Of a stretch of DNA of 64,000 bases, positions 60,678 to 64,000 are shown in pieces. Origin of the DNA: Ectothiorhodospiraceae bacterium (lineage in GTDB: Bacteria; Pseudomonadota; Gammaproteobacteria; Nitrococcales; Aquisalimonadaceae). Positions within the stretch are counted from its first letter, which is position 1. Each line of letters opens with the position of its first letter. A program made the position numbers and the translations under genes. The notes beneath the pieces are model-generated. The model did no database searches. It saw only the letters and a program-made list of their open reading frames with translations, and was not told the origin of the DNA. Location of the stretch: NCBI GenBank assembly GCA_020831845.1, contig JAFIFV010000016.1, positions 16,654 to 80,653 on the forward strand. Direction: 5' to 3'.

Positions 60678-62321
60678 ATGGAACAACACGCCGACGTCCT
60701 TGTATCACAGGGTAGAGAGGCATTGCGTGCAGGCGAGTACGCGGCAGCGCGCAACGCCTTCGAAGCGGCGCTGGAGCACGCGGAGAACCCCCGGGTGCGC
60801 ATGGAACTCGCCGACGCGCTATGGTGGCTGGGAGATTTCCGGAACGCCCTCGCCAACCTCGAACTGGCATATGTCGCTTTCCGCCGGACAGACTCACCGG
60901 CGGACGCTGCCATGGCCGCCCTGGCCATCGCGCTCAACCAAGTCGCACTTGTCGCGAACCGGCCCGCTGCCAAGGGCTGGTGCGCGCGCGCAGCCCACAT
61001 TATCCAGGATTATCGACTGGAGCCCATGCAGGGTCATCTGTCGCTGATCGAGGCGATGCTGAGCGACGACCCGGTGACGGCGGAAACGCAGGCTCGAAAC
61101 GCCCTCGAACACGCACGGCGCTTCGGGGACCCGGACCTGGAACTCCGCGCCCTGAGTGAAGCCGGGCTGCTGGTTGTTGCCCAGGGCCGAGTCGACGAGG
61201 GCATCCGGCTATTGGACGAAGCCATGGCGGGCGCGCTCGGCGGTGAAGGCGCCAACCAGCTCACGGTGGTATTCACGAGCTGCAACATGATCCGTTCCTG
61301 CACCAACTGCGCGGACTTCGAACGCGCCACGGAGTGGATACGCGCCAGCGACCGCTTTACCGAGCGCCATGGCTGCCCGTTCCTCTACGTCGGCTGCCGC
61401 GTGACCTACGGTGCGGTACTCGTCGCCACGGGCGACTGGTCGCAGGCTGAAGCCGAGCTGAAAACAGCGCTGGAACAGAGCCGCAAGTTCGCGCCGGTCC
61501 ATTACAACAGCGCGCTGGCCAAGCTGGCCGAACTGTGCATGTTCCAGGGACGAACCGAGGAGGCCGACCGCTGGCTGGCGAGCGTTGAACCCGATCCGGC
61601 AACGGCGGTCGCCCGCGCCCGCCTGCAGCTTCGCCGTGGCGATCACGACGGCGCGGCCGCTATCGCACAGCGCTGGCTGCGTGACCTGACCGGGAATCAG
61701 TTCGAGTACGCCCATCTGCGCGAAGTGCTCGGCGAAGCGGAGCTGATGGCCGGTGCACCGGAGACGGCCGCCGAGCACGGGGACGCGCTCGTCGCGATGG
61801 CCGAGGCGGAAGGCTGCGATGTCATCGCGGCACAAGGCCATCGGCTGCAGGCCCGTGCCGGCACCCGGCCGGATGCCAGACACGCGCAGTTCGAGGCAGC
61901 CATCTCGGCGTTCAACCGGCTCGGCATGCCCTACGAGACGAACCGGACTCGTCTTTATCTTGCCGAGGCACTGCACGACATGGCTCCCTCCACGGCCTCG
62001 CTGGAAGCCCGCGCCGCCCTCGCGACCTTCGGACAGCTTGGCGCTACCGGCGAAGCCGCCGCCGCGGCGGCGCTGTTACGCGAACTGGGGGACAGCGGAA
62101 CGCGCCCTGGACCTCGCGACTACGGCACGCTTACCCGGCGCGAACAGCAGGTGTTTGCACTGCTCGGCGAAGGCCTGACCAACCAGCGCATCGCCGAACG
62201 CCTCTTCCTCAGTCGCCGCACCGTGGAACACCACGTCGCCCACATCCTGACCAAGCTCGCCGTGAACAACCGCGCCGAAGCCGCTGCGCTTGCTGCCCGT
62301 CAGTCGACGGAAAATCCGTAA
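60678..62321 (+). CDS. TPR-LuxR transcriptional regulator
   Basis: About 547 residues. Nearly the whole chain is made of tetratricopeptide-like helix pairs ([22 protein letters not shown], then [14 protein letters not shown] and many more), followed by a C-terminal LuxR-type helix-turn-helix ([43 protein letters not shown]). It lacks the N-terminal ATPase of MalT-type regulators. The frame is open to a GTG at 60603, but the helical repeats begin at the ATG at 60678. It lies just upstream of a methyltransferase and a cupin gene on the same strand, which may be targets. Confidence 0.9.
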   Translation: MEQHADVLVSQGREALRAGEYAAARNAFEAALEHAENPRVRMELADALWWLGDFRNALANLELAYVAFRRTDSPADAAMAALAIALNQVALVANRPAAKGWCARAAHIIQDYRLEPMQGHLSLIEAMLSDDPVTAETQARNALEHARRFGDPDLELRALSEAGLLVVAQGRVDEGIRLLDEAMAGALGGEGANQLTVVFTSCNMIRSCTNCADFERATEWIRASDRFTERHGCPFLYVGCRVTYGAVLVATGDWSQAEAELKTALEQSRKFAPVHYNSALAKLAELCMFQGRTEEADRWLASVEPDPATAVARARLQLRRGDHDGAAAIAQRWLRDLTGNQFEYAHLREVLGEAELMAGAPETAAEHGDALVAMAEAEGCDVIAAQGHRLQARAGTRPDARHAQFEAAISAFNRLGMPYETNRTRLYLAEALHDMAPSTASLEARAALATFGQLGATGEAAAAAALLRELGDSGTRPGPRDYGTLTRREQQVFALLGEGLTNQRIAERLFLSRRTVEHHVAHILTKLAVNNRAEAAALAARQSTENP

Positions 62322-62378
62322 ACGAATAGGTAATTCTGCCGAAGTCCGCAACGGCCACCTCCGCGATGCTTGCCATGT

Positions 62379-62393
62379 GCCGGTTACACCGGC
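62379..62393. promoter_or_regulatory. Small hairpin before the methyltransferase gene
   Basis: GCCGGT (62379-62384 region) pairs with ACCGGC with a three-base loop in the 103-bp gap between the LuxR and methyltransferase genes. Weak; could be a weak terminator of the upstream gene. Confidence 0.35.
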
Positions 62394-62424
62394 CACACCC
62401 CGGCAAGACAACAGGAGGAAGACC

Positions 62425-63258
62425 ATGGCCACAGAGATCATCAATCCGACCGAATCCGAAGCGATGACCGCCCTGAAAGCCAAGCTCAAGGCGACCTGGG
62501 AAGCGGGCGACTACGGCCGCTTCGCCGGATACCTGGAACCAGGTGCCCTGGAATTCCTTGGGCGACTCCCCATCGACCGCGGCATACGCATGCTGGACGT
62601 CGCCTGCGGCAACGGTCAGGTCAGCATACCCGCCGCTCGCGCCGGCGCTTCGGTAACCGGTGTCGACATCGCGTCGAACCTGGTGGCACAAGCGCGCGAG
62701 CGGGCGCAACGGGACGGACTGGATATCCGCTTCAACGAAGGCGACGCCGAGGCACTGCCGTATGAGGATCACACCTTCGATCTGGTCGTCAGCCTGATTG
62801 GCGCCATGTTCGCTCCCCGACCGGACCGGGTCGCGGCGGAGCTGGTCCGGGTCTGCCGGCCCGGCGGCCACATTGCGATGGCGAACTGGACGGCGGAAGG
62901 GTTTGTCGGGCAGATGTTCAAGACGGTCGCCAGACACGCGCCGCCGCCCGTCGGCATGCCGTCGCCCGTCCAGTGGGGCAATGAGGATATCGTCCATGAG
63001 CGGCTCGGCTCGCGGGTATCCCACCTGCACATGACCCGCCGGGAATACCCGTTCGACTTCCCGTTCCCCCCCGCCGAGGTGGTCGAGTACTTCAGAACCT
63101 ACTACGGCCCCGTCAACCGCGCGTTCGCCTCACTTGACCAGCAGGGGCAACAGGCCTTGCGCGAGGAACTGGAAACACTCTGGACGCGGCACAACCAGGC
63201 GTCGGACGGTACCACCCAGTGCCGTCCCGAGTACCTGGAAATCCACGCAACCCGTTGA
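62425..63258 (+). CDS. Class I SAM-dependent methyltransferase
   Basis: A 277-residue methyltransferase of the UbiE/Methyltransf_11 type. Motif I is [28 protein letters not shown] near residues 55-82, motif II is [28 protein letters not shown], and motif III is [18 protein letters not shown]. Acceptor unknown. AGGAGGAAGACC precedes the ATG at 62425, so the frame back to 62290 is rejected. It is followed by the exported cupin gene 55 bp away. Confidence 0.92.
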   Translation: MATEIINPTESEAMTALKAKLKATWEAGDYGRFAGYLEPGALEFLGRLPIDRGIRMLDVACGNGQVSIPAARAGASVTGVDIASNLVAQARERAQRDGLDIRFNEGDAEALPYEDHTFDLVVSLIGAMFAPRPDRVAAELVRVCRPGGHIAMANWTAEGFVGQMFKTVARHAPPPVGMPSPVQWGNEDIVHERLGSRVSHLHMTRREYPFDFPFPPAEVVEYFRTYYGPVNRAFASLDQQGQQALREELETLWTRHNQASDGTTQCRPEYLEIHATR

Positions 63259-63312
63259 GCAAGCGTTGAGCAATTCGCGCTCCAACGCCATATGGAAGAG
63301 GAGAAACAGGCA

Positions 63313-63858
63313 ATGAATGCGATCCAGCGGCAATCCACCATGACGGCAGTGGCCGGGACCGCCTTCGCCGCGACCTTGGCCCTTTCAGGGCTCGCGCACG
63401 CCGACGATAACCCGACACCCATTCACGCCGAGCCGTTGAGCGAACGCACCACGTTCACCGACGACGTGGGGTTCGAGATCCGGCTGCGGCCGGATGGCCG
63501 CGAGCAGGAGGTGGTCACCATCGACGATCCGTCCAGAATCGCCATGTTCAAATTCACCATCCAGCCGGGCGCCTACTTTCCCTGGCACACCCATCCCGGC
63601 CTGGCGGTGGCAAGCATGCAGCAGGGCGAGCTTGTCTACATCTATGCGGATGACTGCGTCGAACGCCCGTACCCGACCGGCACCACCTTCATCGATCCGG
63701 GCGGCGACAACGTGCATACCGCGTACAACCCCGGCGACGCCGAGGAAGCGATCGTCATGGTGACCTTCATCGGTGCCCCCGCTGAGGGATCTCTCACCGA
63801 ACCGGCCAACGAGGAGGAGTCGGCCAGACTGGACGAGCGTTGCGGCATCGAGCGCTAG
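63313..63858 (+). CDS. Exported cupin-domain protein
   Basis: A 181-residue protein with a Sec signal (TMTAVAGTAFAATLALSGLAHA, cleaved before DDNP). The mature part is a single cupin: MFKFTIQPGAYFPWHTHPGLAVASMQQGELVYIYADDC with metal-binding His pair and Glu, then the second motif in FIDPGGDNVHTAYNPGD. Two Cys (DDCVE and DERCGIE) may form a disulfide. GAGGAGAAACAGG precedes the ATG at 63313. Same operon as the methyltransferase by spacing. Role unknown. Confidence 0.85.
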   Translation: MNAIQRQSTMTAVAGTAFAATLALSGLAHADDNPTPIHAEPLSERTTFTDDVGFEIRLRPDGREQEVVTIDDPSRIAMFKFTIQPGAYFPWHTHPGLAVASMQQGELVYIYADDCVERPYPTGTTFIDPGGDNVHTAYNPGDAEEAIVMVTFIGAPAEGSLTEPANEEESARLDERCGIER

Positions 63859-64000
63859 CAGGCAGTTGGTCGCTTGCTCGCGCCCCCCCCCCGCGCCCGC
63901 AAACGGGGGCCGCCGCAAACCTAGGGGTGGGGTGGGGGGATCGCCCCCCCCGTGCAGGCAACATGCGGGAGGGGGGGGGGCCGGTTTTGTGGGGGTGGGG
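63859..64000. other. Low-complexity window end, probably poor sequence
   Basis: From about 63,880 the sequence turns into long runs of C and G (10 C, then runs of 6-9 G) with almost no other structure, unlike any other part of the window. It looks like an unreliable contig end and should not be annotated. Confidence 0.75.

Noticed and set aside
1..64000. CRISPR arrays, tRNA or rRNA genes, prophage
   Set aside because: No regularly spaced direct repeats, no cloverleaf-like sequence with CCA-type end, and no phage structural or integrase gene was recognised by eye; a tRNA scan would be needed to exclude a missed tRNA.

Overview
The window is GC-rich, densely coded chromosomal DNA from a Gram-negative bacterium, most likely a heterotrophic gammaproteobacterium. 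The signs are two TRAP transporters, a TonB-dependent receptor, many lipoproteins, MocR/Lrp/LysE gene pairs, and a palindromic repeat of the GTAGGTTGGGG type that is common in gammaproteobacteria. A saline or marine origin is plausible, but genus cannot be read from the sequence. No rRNA, tRNA, phage, CRISPR or intact transposase gene was seen.

Bases 1-14,500 hold a cut DUF3047 gene, a TetR/hydrolase pair, a GltS-type symporter, a DUF899 protein, a Tat-exported aldo/keto reductase coupled to an Npt-like carrier, a MocR regulator divergent from a class IV aminotransferase and lipoprotein, a cupin, an Lrp/LysE divergent pair and a CBS protein. Bases 14,568-20,490 look like one catabolic operon: TRAP transporter (Q, M, P), an M20 amidohydrolase and an acyl-CoA ligase. 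I read it as uptake of an N-acylated compound, hydrolysis, and activation of the freed acid. Bases 20,700-32,300 hold further regulator/enzyme pairs (TetR-GST, Crp/Fnr-Spy-like, TetR-hydrolase), an M48-TPR lipoprotein, a secreted esterase, a second acyl-CoA ligase and an HxlR regulator.

The most unusual part is 32,325-44,061. Two adjacent minus-strand genes encode a 1,436-residue protein with a central calcineurin-like phosphoesterase domain and a 2,328-residue, apparently beta-rich protein of no family I recognise. The pair is bracketed by inverted copies of a small non-autonomous element (MITE-like). A run of nine G lies just before the first start codon. A FecA-like TonB receptor is read divergently.

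Bases 46,500-64,000 hold two gene remnants (a truncated hydrolase and a piece of an LprI-like gene whose full copy lies at 52 kb), a class II aldolase with a second TRAP transporter, a three-gene SDR/LprI/SGNH operon, an AraC regulator, two tandem carboxylesterase lipoproteins, an ASCH-type regulator, RidA between inverted palindromic repeats, and a TPR-LuxR regulator with a methyltransferase and a periplasmic cupin. The last ~120 bases are homopolymer-rich and look like a poor contig end.

A dispersed repeat (consensus GGAAGCGCTGAAGTATTC, TA-flanked) recurs at least ten times. It supplies stop codons to several genes and N-terminal codons to two, so it has helped shape gene ends across the window.
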